A DNA stretch of 7,396 bases from Desulfobacterales bacterium (GTDB lineage Bacteria; Desulfobacterota; Desulfobacteria; Desulfobacterales; Desulfobacteraceae), in the NCBI GenBank assembly GCA_022361095.1, contig JAKSBO010000573.1, forward strand, positions 1 to 7,396. Direction: 5' to 3'. A program made the translations under genes and the position numbers. This document shows positions 1 to 6,290 of this stretch, piece after piece. The notes below the pieces were generated by a model, which was not told the origin of the DNA, did not search any database, and saw only the letters and a program-made list of their open reading frames with translations. The number at the start of each line of letters is the position of its first letter. Position 1 is the first letter of the stretch.

Positions 1-476
1 AAATTGTATTCTGGCTTATGGGCGGATTCTACTATGCCGGATGGCAGGAGGTGAGGATACTCTTTGCAGTGACAGCCGCGGGACTCGGCATTATCTGGGC
101 TTCCGGGTGGCAACTCAATGTCCTGTCCATGGGCGAGGAGGGGGCCAAAAGCCTTGGCATCAGCCCGGCCCGGACCCAGTTCATCCTCATCAGCCTTGCC
201 ACCCTCATGACGGCAGCCGCAGTCTCTGCCACAGGCATCATTGCCTGGGTCGGCCTGATGATTCCCCATGCGGCCAGGCTTGTGACCGGCCCGGACCATC
301 GCCGGGTGGTGCCGGTTTCCGCGGTTCTGGGCGCGATTTACCTTATTATCTGCGACACCCTGGCCCGAACATTGACAACGGCTGAAATTCCCATCGGCAT
401 CATCACCTCCCTGGCAGGCGCGCCATATCTGTTTTACCTGGTCAGAACCCGGGGCGGACAGATGTTTGGAAAATAA
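1..476 (+). CDS. FecCD-family ABC transporter permease, C-terminal part (5' truncated)
   Basis: This is the inner-membrane permease of a TonB-linked uptake system for iron chelates or cobalamin. The open frame enters from the left edge (first full codon at 3) and stops at 474-476, leaving about 157 codons, roughly the C-terminal half of a normal 320-350 residue FecCD protein. Visible family hallmarks are the GIIAWVGLMIPHAAR block (nt 237-281), followed by G-x-DHR, a membrane segment with a CDTLAR motif, and the near-terminal IPIGIITSLAGAPYLFYLV block. In this family the GLMIPHAAR region includes the cytoplasmic coupling helix that contacts the ATPase. Hydrophobic stretches consistent with four to five membrane helices remain. 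One base separates the stop from the ATPase start codon, so the two are surely co-expressed. The true start lies outside the window. The family call is firm; the transported ligand is unknown. Confidence 0.95.
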   Translation, partial: IVFWLMGGFYYAGWQEVRILFAVTAAGLGIIWASGWQLNVLSMGEEGAKSLGISPARTQFILISLATLMTAAAVSATGIIAWVGLMIPHAARLVTGPDHRRVVPVSAVLGAIYLIICDTLARTLTTAEIPIGIITSLAGAPYLFYLVRTRGGQMFGK

Positions 477-477
477 T

Positions 478-1302
478 ATGCTCAAGGTCAATACGCTTTC
501 ATTTTCATACGGCAGGCACCCTGTACTCGAAGATATCAGTTTCCAAATCAAAACAGGGGAATTATGCGCCCTGTTCGGCCCCAATGGTACGGGCAAAACC
601 ACCTTGTTCAAGTGCTGCCTGAAATTTCTGAACCCGGACAGCGGAACGGTCCGGATCAACGGCAAAGATATCCGCAGGCTCACCCCCAAACAGATGGCCC
701 GGCTGGTGGCCTATGTGCCCCAGGCCCACCATTGTGCCTTTCACTTTACGGCCGGCCAGATCGTCCTCATGGGCCGGACCCCGCATTTAAATCGCTTTTT
801 TACCCCGGGCGCCAGGGACCGCAAGCTGGCAGACCATGCCATGCAGGTCCTGGATATCAGCCATCTTGCAGACACGGCGTTTAACCGGCTTTCCGGGGGG
901 CAGCAGCAGATGGTGCTGATTGCCAGGGCCATTGCCCAGCAGACGGGGCTGATCTTTCTGGATGAACCGGCCGCAGCCCTGGATTTTAAAAACCAGATTC
1001 GTCTGTGGCAGACACTTCAACACATCGCAGAACAGGGAACAGCCATTCTGGCCTGCACCCACGATCCCAACCATGTCTCCTGGTTCTGCCATTCCACAGT
1101 GGTTCTGGACAGGTCGCAACTGCTTGCCAAGGGCCCCCCCGGCCAGGTCATGACCCAGGAGATGATGGACCGTATCTATGGAGATACCTGTCAGGTCAAA
1201 GATTTCAACGGACTTAAAATCATGGTGCCCGGAACAGTGGACCCGCAATCGGCCAATGTCGTTGCATTCCCCGGGACCCGGAAAGGAATACATCAAAAAT
1301 GA
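478..1302 (+). CDS. ABC transporter ATP-binding protein, FecE/BtuD type
   Basis: This cytoplasmic ATPase powers the adjacent FecCD permease. From the ATG at 478 the protein has 274 residues, close to the family norm. All nucleotide-binding motifs are intact: Walker A GPNGTGKTT (34-42), Q-loop Gln82 in YVPQ, signature LSGGQQQ (138-144), Walker B LIFLDEP (158-164) followed by the D-loop AALD, and switch His195 in ACTHD. The LMGRTPHLNRF stretch (97-107) is typical of the iron-chelate/cobalamin ATPase branch. A TTG at 466 in the same frame would add four residues and overlap the permease; the ATG is preferred because it gives the usual MLKV start and sits just after the permease stop, with GGA seven bases upstream as a weak ribosome site. 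The last about 25 residues, after KIMVPGT, are a non-conserved tail. The stop overlaps the next start by four bases. Confidence 0.96.
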   Translation: MLKVNTLSFSYGRHPVLEDISFQIKTGELCALFGPNGTGKTTLFKCCLKFLNPDSGTVRINGKDIRRLTPKQMARLVAYVPQAHHCAFHFTAGQIVLMGRTPHLNRFFTPGARDRKLADHAMQVLDISHLADTAFNRLSGGQQQMVLIARAIAQQTGLIFLDEPAAALDFKNQIRLWQTLQHIAEQGTAILACTHDPNHVSWFCHSTVVLDRSQLLAKGPPGQVMTQEMMDRIYGDTCQVKDFNGLKIMVPGTVDPQSANVVAFPGTRKGIHQK

Positions 1303-2168
1303 ACGATATGGAAATTGACTGGAACAACGTATGGGCCGGGGAAACAGAACTGTGGAATCAATCCGCAGGCAAACCGTGCCAGGGGTTTTGGGCGGATAAA
1401 AAATCCGCTGAAATATTTGCCAAAAAAGATATCCGGCAGCATAAAAAACGGCTGGAAAAAACCCTGTCCTTATTGGAACCGACCCCGGAAATGCGCGTGC
1501 TGGACATTGGGGCGGGCCCCGGGAACCTGGCCATTCCCATGGCCCAAAAAACGGCATGGGTCACCACGGTGGAGCCCTCCTGCGGCATGAATGCGGTACT
1601 GGATGACCAGATCAAGGAGAACCGGATCACCAACATCACCACCATCCGGAGCACCTGGGAGGAACTGGACATCACGCGGCTGGCCCCGCCCTTCGATCTT
1701 GTGGTCGCCTCCCTCTCCCTGGGCATGTCTGATCTTAAAGGCGCCATTGAGAAAATGAATCAGGTGTGCACAGGCCGGGTGGCCCTGTTCTGGCACGCCG
1801 GGATTCCACAGTGGGAGGATATGCCGCGGGCGCTGTGGCCGGACATCTTTGCAAAGCCTTACCATGGGGGCCCCAAGTCGGATATTATTTTTCAACTGCT
1901 GTACCAAATGGGTATCTACCCGGAAGTAACGGTATTTCCAAACGATTTTTGCGAAATATTTGAATCCATGGATTCAGCCGTCTCCTTTTATGCCCGGCGC
2001 TTCCAAATCCTGTCACCGGAACACCGGCCCATTGTGGAAGCGTATTTAAAGGCACACTGCAAAAAGGACTACCGGGGACTGGTCCATGAATTCAGTCACA
2101 TGATCATGAAATTGTCCTGGCGGCCCGGTGATTTCGGCTGTTCAGGGATCCAAGGAGAAAAAGGATGA
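1299..2168 (+). CDS. Class I SAM-dependent methyltransferase, transporter-linked (MT1)
   Basis: Predicted cytoplasmic SAM-dependent methyltransferase of 289 residues with no signal peptide. The Rossmann core is clear: motif I VLDIGAGPGNLAIP (67-80), the acidic residue after strand 2 in VEPS (Glu92), and a strand-4 region FDLVVASLSLGMSDL (132-146). The N-terminal region IDWNNVW with a downstream W-rich segment (residues 6-31) and the later QLLYQMGIYPEV block (199-210) recall, from memory, a methyltransferase family encoded beside FecCD transporters in anaerobic bacteria and methanogens. The methyl acceptor is unknown. It is not a tetrapyrrole (CbiE/CobA-type) methylase, which has a different fold and motifs. 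The ATG overlaps the ATPase stop as ATGA, with AAGGA at 1283-1287 as a distant ribosome site; an in-frame ATG at 1308 is an alternative start. Its own stop overlaps the binding-protein start, indicating coupled translation. Confidence 0.88.
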   Translation: MNDMEIDWNNVWAGETELWNQSAGKPCQGFWADKKSAEIFAKKDIRQHKKRLEKTLSLLEPTPEMRVLDIGAGPGNLAIPMAQKTAWVTTVEPSCGMNAVLDDQIKENRITNITTIRSTWEELDITRLAPPFDLVVASLSLGMSDLKGAIEKMNQVCTGRVALFWHAGIPQWEDMPRALWPDIFAKPYHGGPKSDIIFQLLYQMGIYPEVTVFPNDFCEIFESMDSAVSFYARRFQILSPEHRPIVEAYLKAHCKKDYRGLVHEFSHMIMKLSWRPGDFGCSGIQGEKG

Positions 2169-3382
2169 AAGTTTCCCTTAATACTATTGCGGCAGGTATT
2201 CCTTATTTTACAGCAGCTCTGATCATCACGCTGTCATTGGCTGCCCCGTCATTGGCCGGGGGAAAAAGCACCTTCACCATCACTGATTTTGAAGGCAGGC
2301 AGGTAGAGGTCCCGGCACGGATCAACCGGGTGGTCACCATCAGTGACGGCATGATTGCAGGCATCATGACCTGCCTGGGCCAGGCAGAAAAAATCGTAGG
2401 TATCGGCTCGTCCTGTCTGCCCAAAATCTGGGAATACGATATCCCTTCCGGTCTCGGTCCCGCCCATGAATACAGGGAAGGCATGAATCCGGTGTTTTTT
2501 CTAAATCCGTTTTTAGCGGACCTGCCCCTGGTCAGCAAGTTTGGTTCGGGCATCAATTTTGAGAGCATTGCCAAACTGGCCCCGGACCTGGTCATTATAC
2601 GCACAGGGTCCTGTTCCCTATGCGCGTCAAAGGATATCCTTGCCAAAAACATCCGGCTTCTGGCATCCCTGGGGACGCCCCTGGTGGTGCTGCATGGCCC
2701 CAACACCTTTGACCGGCCGGACATCAGCACGCTAAGCCGGGAAATCGAATTGCTGGGTGCCGTTTTCCAAAAACAGAAACGTGCAAAGGAAGTGGCGGAT
2801 TTTCTTCTGGCATCGGTGAACGAGATCAAAGCCCGAACAGCAGATATCCCGCCGGACAAGCAAAAACGGGTGCTGATGCTCGGGCTTTCCCCCACGGCCC
2901 GGGAAAACGGCGGTGCCGGGCATGTCAAAGGGAAGAAGACGATCCAGACCTATCTTCTTAATGAATTTGCCCATGCCCGAAACGCATTTCCAGGCACAGG
3001 GGCCTGGAATATTCTTAATGCCGAACAGCTCATTGCCCTTGACCCGGACCTTATTACCCTGGTCACAGCCTGGGGATATCATCCGCCGGAGGAGTTGTAT
3101 GACGCCCCATACTACAAAAACCTGCGTCACATGCGGGCCGTAAAAAACAAAGCCGTCACCGCCCTTCCCTGGTCCCCCTGTAATTGTGAAAAACGCCTGG
3201 AATACCCCATTGACGTCATGGTCATGGCCAGGGCCGCATACCCGGAACGTTTCACGGACATTGATTTTTGCGGCTGGCTTCACCAATTTTATATGTCGGT
3301 TTACGGGGTAAACCGGGATACGGCCGCCCAGCTTGTATCCTGTCAGTGGATGGACTGGGCCTGTAAAGGAGATAATAAATGA
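2165..3382 (+). CDS. Periplasmic substrate-binding protein, FepB/BtuF-like, cysteine-rich
   Basis: Exported binding protein that should hand a ligand from the outer-membrane receptor to the FecCD permease. An N-terminal signal peptide (hydrophobic core about 13-28, predicted cut after PSLA at residue 31) lacks a lipobox, so the protein is probably soluble in the periplasm. The mature start FTITDFEGRQVEVPARINRV is the classic beginning of this fold. Later come FESIAKLAPDLVII (132-145), the long linking helix region and ILNAEQLIALDPDLITLV (283-300), so both lobes are present. At 405 residues it is clearly longer than the usual 300-350; the extra length is mainly C-terminal, after LEYPIDVMVMARAAYPE. 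Nine cysteines occur (70, 84, 150, 153, 339, 341, 369, 393, 400), including a CxxC and a CxC. AAGGAG at 2152-2157 supports the start, which overlaps the MT1 stop as ATGA. The ligand is not identifiable. Confidence 0.93.
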   Translation: MKVSLNTIAAGIPYFTAALIITLSLAAPSLAGGKSTFTITDFEGRQVEVPARINRVVTISDGMIAGIMTCLGQAEKIVGIGSSCLPKIWEYDIPSGLGPAHEYREGMNPVFFLNPFLADLPLVSKFGSGINFESIAKLAPDLVIIRTGSCSLCASKDILAKNIRLLASLGTPLVVLHGPNTFDRPDISTLSREIELLGAVFQKQKRAKEVADFLLASVNEIKARTADIPPDKQKRVLMLGLSPTARENGGAGHVKGKKTIQTYLLNEFAHARNAFPGTGAWNILNAEQLIALDPDLITLVTAWGYHPPEELYDAPYYKNLRHMRAVKNKAVTALPWSPCNCEKRLEYPIDVMVMARAAYPERFTDIDFCGWLHQFYMSVYGVNRDTAAQLVSCQWMDWACKGDNK

Positions 3383-4008
3383 ATTCATTGTATGAACAGC
3401 GAAAAGAATTTTTTAACCACCAGGCCGCCGGCTGGCTGGACAATCACTACAAAAACCCGGACACGAACCGGCATGACCTGTATGCAGACCGAATTCGGTC
3501 CATCGTCTCCTCTCTTGCCCTTGGCCCGGACAGCCGGGTTCTGGACACAGGTTGCGGCTCCGGGGTGCTGGTACCCTATCTTCTTGGGCACCTCTCTTCA
3601 GCAGGCCGGTTGATAGAGATGGATTTTTCAGACCAGATGATCAAAACAAACCAAAAACGCCACACAGACCAACGGATCAGTTTTATCTGCTGCGATGCTG
3701 CGCAAATGGAATTTGAGGCACAAAGCCTGGACGCCGTGATCTGCTTTGCCGCCTTTCCCCATTTCACTGATCCGGAACAGGTGCTTAAACGGATGTCAAA
3801 AAGCCTAAAACCCAAAGGCCGCCTGGTGATTGCGCACCTGATGTCGTCATCCCAACTGGCCGAGCACCATCACTCCCATACCCCGGTCAGCCGGGACCGA
3901 TTGCCGGAAAAAGAGACCATGTTCCAATGGATCACCGGCTGCGGCCTGGACATAGAGACATTTAAAGACGAACCCGGCCTTTACCTGCTGGCAGCAGTAA
4001 AACCCTAA
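3379..4008 (+). CDS. Class I SAM-dependent methyltransferase, methyltransferase-11 type (MT2)
   Basis: Second predicted cytoplasmic SAM-dependent methyltransferase in the operon, 209 residues. Motif I is VLDTGCGSGVLVPYL (54-68), the strand-2 acid is in IEMDFS (79-84), the DA at strand 3 is in CCDAAQMEF (104-112), and LDAVICFAAFPHFTDPEQVLK (117-137) is the usual motif IV region, followed by LKPKGRLVIAHL (143-154). A histidine cluster with His163, 164, 165 and 167 follows and could touch a substrate or a metal; this is inference. It shares only the general fold with MT1, being shorter and lacking the MT1-specific N- and C-terminal parts. It resembles UbiE/MT-11 proteins in layout, but the context argues against quinone synthesis. 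AAGGAG at 3366-3371 is seven bases upstream of the ATG, which overlaps the binding-protein stop as ATGA. Confidence 0.9.
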   Translation: MNSLYEQRKEFFNHQAAGWLDNHYKNPDTNRHDLYADRIRSIVSSLALGPDSRVLDTGCGSGVLVPYLLGHLSSAGRLIEMDFSDQMIKTNQKRHTDQRISFICCDAAQMEFEAQSLDAVICFAAFPHFTDPEQVLKRMSKSLKPKGRLVIAHLMSSSQLAEHHHSHTPVSRDRLPEKETMFQWITGCGLDIETFKDEPGLYLLAAVKP

Positions 4009-4055
4009 AAACCGGATTATCGAGTGAATCGCTATTTCAAAGGAGAGAGAGAATC

Positions 4056-6017
4056 ATGATCCGTCGTTATTCCAGTTGTTTTCTGATTTGTACCCTGTTG
4101 CTCTTTTTGACCGTGCCGCCCCTATCCCTGGCTGGAGAGACTGATGACAGCACTGCAGGCGTCACAATCCTTGAAGATATCACCATCACAGACCGGCCCA
4201 TTATCCAGGCAAACCAGACCGACATTTACGGCAGCACAAAAACGGTGATCACCCAGGAGCAGATCAATGACCTCAATGCCCAGGATCTTGAAACCGCCCT
4301 TAAAATGACACCGGGCGTCAGCATGTCCAGATACAACCCCATCGGCTCATTCGGCGGGGCTGACGGCGGCGGGGTATTCATCCGGGGCATGGGGTCAAGC
4401 CGTCCGGGCGCTGAAATCAAAACCGTGGTGGACTGGACCCCTGTGTTCATGAGTGTATGGAACCATCCTTTACTGGACTTGATGTCCATTGACTCATCCC
4501 AGGCCATTGAGGTGTATAAAAGCCCCCAGCCCCAGTATTTCGGCAATGCCGTGGGAGTGATCAACATTGTGCCTAAACGGTTAACCAGGCCGGGGTTCTA
4601 CACCAGTGCCGAAGCAGCGGTGGGCAGCTATGGCACCCACATTGCCAAAACCGAACACGGGGGCAATATCAACGGATGGGACTATTATCTTGGCGGCGGC
4701 CTGCGGGAATCCAACGGCCACCGGGACCATGCCGAGGGTGAACTGAAAAATATCTATGGCCGTATTGGACGGCAATTGTCCGACCACTGGGATTTAACGC
4801 TTTTTGCCATGACCAATGACAACTGGGCCAATGATCCGGGGGCTGATCCCTCCGAGCGCCTGGGCCGCTATGAAACCCGGGTCTGGATGGGAACCGCCAC
4901 CCTGTCCCATGAATACGAAAACGCCAAAGGTGAAATCAAATTGTACCGCAGTGCCGGAGAAGGCGACTGGCTGGACCAGCCCACGGACACCGCCGGTGTC
5001 ACCGAAGACCTGTTCAATGATTTTCTTTTCTGCGGTGTACGGGTCAAGGAGACCCTGGCGCTGGGCAACGGCATGTCGATTCTGGCCGGTGCGGATTGGG
5101 AGTATACCGAAGGGGATTATATCCAGGAGTACAGTGACGGTACCTCAGATGAATGGGACGGGGAAAACTTCGACATCCTCTCGCCCTATGCAGCGTTCAG
5201 CCGGAAGATCGGGGTGGGTAACGGTATCACCATCACCCCGTCGTTCGGCGCCAGATTCTATTCCCACAGCCAGTACCCGGATGAATTGGCTCCCCATGCC
5301 GGCCTGACCGCATCTTTCGGGCGGTTTGAAGCCCACATGGGATATTCCCGTGGCGTGGTGTATCCCGGGCTTGAGGTGGCCGTAATGAGTCAGGATGTCC
5401 TGCCCGCTCTCGGAGATTCCTGGAAGAACCTGGAACCGGAAACCGTAGACCACTACGAAATAGGGTTCTCCGTATCCCCCACCCCCCAAACCTTTCTGGA
5501 CCTGATCCTGTTTTATGAAGACGGCAATGACCGATACGTGATCGTTCCTTTTGCCAACGGCGTTATGCCCCATTACGACAATGTGGAAGAATTTACCATC
5601 AAAGGCCTTGAAGCCACAGCCACCTGGCAACCGTATTCCAATGTTTCCCTGTTTGCCGGTGTGACCCTTCTCGACACGGCCCCCGGGGACTTACCCTATG
5701 CCCCGGAGGTCTCTTTCAGCACCGGCTTAACCTTACGATTTCTTGAACGCTTCAAGCTCAACCTAAATGCCTCCTACGTCTCATCCATGCATGTCAGTTC
5801 CCAGGTGAGAAAAAAAGAGGACGAAAACAGCACCACAGTAGATGATTTTTTCCTGGTGGATGCAAAACTCACCTATGATTTGGATCTGAAAGGCGCCGAC
5901 TATAAAATCAAACTGTTCCTGGCCGGTGAAAACCTGACCGACCAGAATTATGAATACCAGTCGGGCTATCCCATGCCGGGCATCAATTGCATGGCAGGCA
6001 TCCGGTTCGAAATGTAA
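4056..6017 (+). CDS. TonB-dependent outer-membrane receptor
   Basis: Outer-membrane gated barrel that should bind the extracellular ligand and pass it to the periplasmic binding protein using TonB energy. Of 653 residues, 1-26 form a signal peptide (cut after LSLA). A TonB-box-like segment VTILEDITIT lies at 36-45. The plug runs about 55-175 with TVITQEQINDLNAQDLETAL, the FIRGM motif (108-112) and IEVYKSPQPQYFGNAVGVINIV (151-172). Alternating polar/aromatic beta strands then continue to the end, including the late NLTDQNYEY motif typical of these barrels. Length is normal for the family. The protein ends in Arg-Phe-Glu-Met instead of the usual terminal aromatic residue, though a Phe is third from the end. 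AAAGGAG at 4039-4045 precedes the ATG by ten bases. It follows MT2 after 47 bases without a terminator, so it probably belongs to the same transcript. TonB, ExbB and ExbD are not in the window. Its substrate is unknown. Confidence 0.96.
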   Translation: MIRRYSSCFLICTLLLFLTVPPLSLAGETDDSTAGVTILEDITITDRPIIQANQTDIYGSTKTVITQEQINDLNAQDLETALKMTPGVSMSRYNPIGSFGGADGGGVFIRGMGSSRPGAEIKTVVDWTPVFMSVWNHPLLDLMSIDSSQAIEVYKSPQPQYFGNAVGVINIVPKRLTRPGFYTSAEAAVGSYGTHIAKTEHGGNINGWDYYLGGGLRESNGHRDHAEGELKNIYGRIGRQLSDHWDLTLFAMTNDNWANDPGADPSERLGRYETRVWMGTATLSHEYENAKGEIKLYRSAGEGDWLDQPTDTAGVTEDLFNDFLFCGVRVKETLALGNGMSILAGADWEYTEGDYIQEYSDGTSDEWDGENFDILSPYAAFSRKIGVGNGITITPSFGARFYSHSQYPDELAPHAGLTASFGRFEAHMGYSRGVVYPGLEVAVMSQDVLPALGDSWKNLEPETVDHYEIGFSVSPTPQTFLDLILFYEDGNDRYVIVPFANGVMPHYDNVEEFTIKGLEATATWQPYSNVSLFAGVTLLDTAPGDLPYAPEVSFSTGLTLRFLERFKLNLNASYVSSMHVSSQVRKKEDENSTTVDDFFLVDAKLTYDLDLKGADYKIKLFLAGENLTDQNYEYQSGYPMPGINCMAGIRFEM

Positions 6018-6050
6018 GTCAATCACACTGCAGGATATACCTTTAAATTT

Positions 6051-6092
6051 CAGGCACACTGTCTTCCGGATTGGTGTGCCTGTTTTATTTTT
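6051..6092 (+). terminator. Intrinsic terminator after the transport operon
   Basis: A perfect 9-bp inverted repeat, CAGGCACAC (6051-6059) and GTGTGCCTG (6074-6082), encloses a 14-base loop and is followed at once by TTTTATTTTT (6083-6092). This is a Rho-independent terminator 33 bases past the receptor stop. A U-G pair (6060 with 6073) may extend the stem inward. It separates the transport operon from the cyclase gene. Confidence 0.85.
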
Positions 6093-6141
6093 ATGTGCAG
6101 GTCATTCAGGCTTCCTTACAAAAACCATACATATTCCAAAC

Positions 6142-6153
6142 GCAATTCATTGC
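6142..6153. repeat. Short inverted repeat upstream of the promoter
   Basis: GCAAT-TC-ATTGC is a perfect 5-2-5 inverted repeat lying immediately upstream of the putative -35 element. It could be a half of a regulator site or chance in AT-rich DNA. No regulator can be named. Confidence 0.3.
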
Positions 6154-6154
6154 T

Positions 6155-6173
6155 TTGATTGACAATCATTACA
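6155..6173. promoter_or_regulatory. Fur-box-like operator overlapping the -35
   Basis: TTGATTGACAATCATTACA matches the classical 19-base Fur consensus at 12 of 19 positions by hand count, with an uninterrupted core AATCATTA. It contains the perfect 6-1-6 palindrome TGATTG-A-CAATCA (6156-6168). It covers the -35 hexamer, where a bound Fur dimer would block polymerase. Iron control is plausible because the neighbouring operon is iron-chelate-like, but AT-rich DNA yields such matches by chance. Confidence 0.35.
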
Positions 6174-6187
6174 CTATAAATTAGTAT
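6159..6187 (+). promoter_or_regulatory. Putative sigma70 promoter for the diguanylate cyclase
   Basis: A perfect -35 hexamer TTGACA (6159-6164) is followed after 17 bases by TAGTAT (6182-6187), four of six matches to TATAAT. A TATAAA at 6175-6180 is closer to consensus but too near this -35. Transcription would begin near 6194-6196 and leave a leader of about 95 bases carrying the hairpin and the large palindrome. This is motif reading only. Confidence 0.45.
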
Positions 6188-6207
6188 ATCCGCACTTCAT
6201 AACGCGA

Positions 6208-6225
6208 CTTGTGAGCCGCAAGCTC
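6208..6225 (+). promoter_or_regulatory. Small hairpin in the cyclase leader
   Basis: CTTGTG (6208-6213) can pair with CGCAAG (6217-6222) with one G-U pair; alternatively GAGC (6213-6216) pairs with GCTC (6222-6225). The two folds are mutually exclusive. Both are short, and no known riboswitch core is recognised around them. Confidence 0.25.
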
Positions 6226-6243
6226 TATGACACTTTAACGCAT

Positions 6244-6277
6244 TGTTTTTATGGGATAATATTATCCCATAAAAACA
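6244..6277. repeat. Perfect 34-bp palindrome before the cyclase gene
   Basis: The half TGTTTTTATGGGATAAT (6244-6260) is followed with no spacer by its exact reverse complement (6261-6277). All 17 pairs match. It ends 13 bases before the ATG of the cyclase. As RNA it could form a 15-bp stem with an ATAT loop, but no U-run follows, so it is not a standard terminator. As DNA it resembles an operator for a dimeric or tetrameric regulator. It also contains TGGGATAAT, an extended -10-like element, on both strands. Confidence 0.85.
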
Positions 6278-6290
6278 TACGATTCACGCA

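Noticed and set aside
466..477. TTG at 466 as start of the ATPase
   Set aside because: It adds only four residues (MENN), overlaps the permease end, and the ATG at 478 gives the normal N-terminus of this family.
787..1557. 256-residue open frame on the minus strand
   Set aside because: It lies opposite the ATPase and MT1 genes, which have clear motifs; its sequence looks like a low-quality shadow with no recognisable domain.
2203..3388. Two minus-strand open frames of 241 and 218 residues
   Set aside because: Antisense shadows of the binding-protein gene, with no domain and no independent ribosome site evident.
1299..4008. Methyltransferases as corrin-ring methylases of B12 synthesis
   Set aside because: Both show class I Rossmann SAM motifs, whereas precorrin methylases belong to the separate tetrapyrrole methylase fold.
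4009..4055. Possible terminator or promoter between MT2 and the receptor
   Set aside because: Only a weak 4-bp pairing (GATT with AATC) is present and no good -35/-10 pair, so read-through is the simpler reading.
4816..5307. 163-residue + strand frame inside the receptor
   Set aside because: Out-of-frame shadow of a well-supported TonB receptor, rich in Pro, Arg and Ser as expected for a shifted GC-rich frame.
6244..6284. Palindrome as an intrinsic terminator
   Set aside because: The stem is AT-rich and no U-run follows it; it also sits immediately before a start codon.
6188..6290. Cyclic di-GMP (GEMM) or cobalamin riboswitch before the cyclase
   Set aside because: The conserved cores of these riboswitches are not visible; only short hairpins and the palindrome are present.
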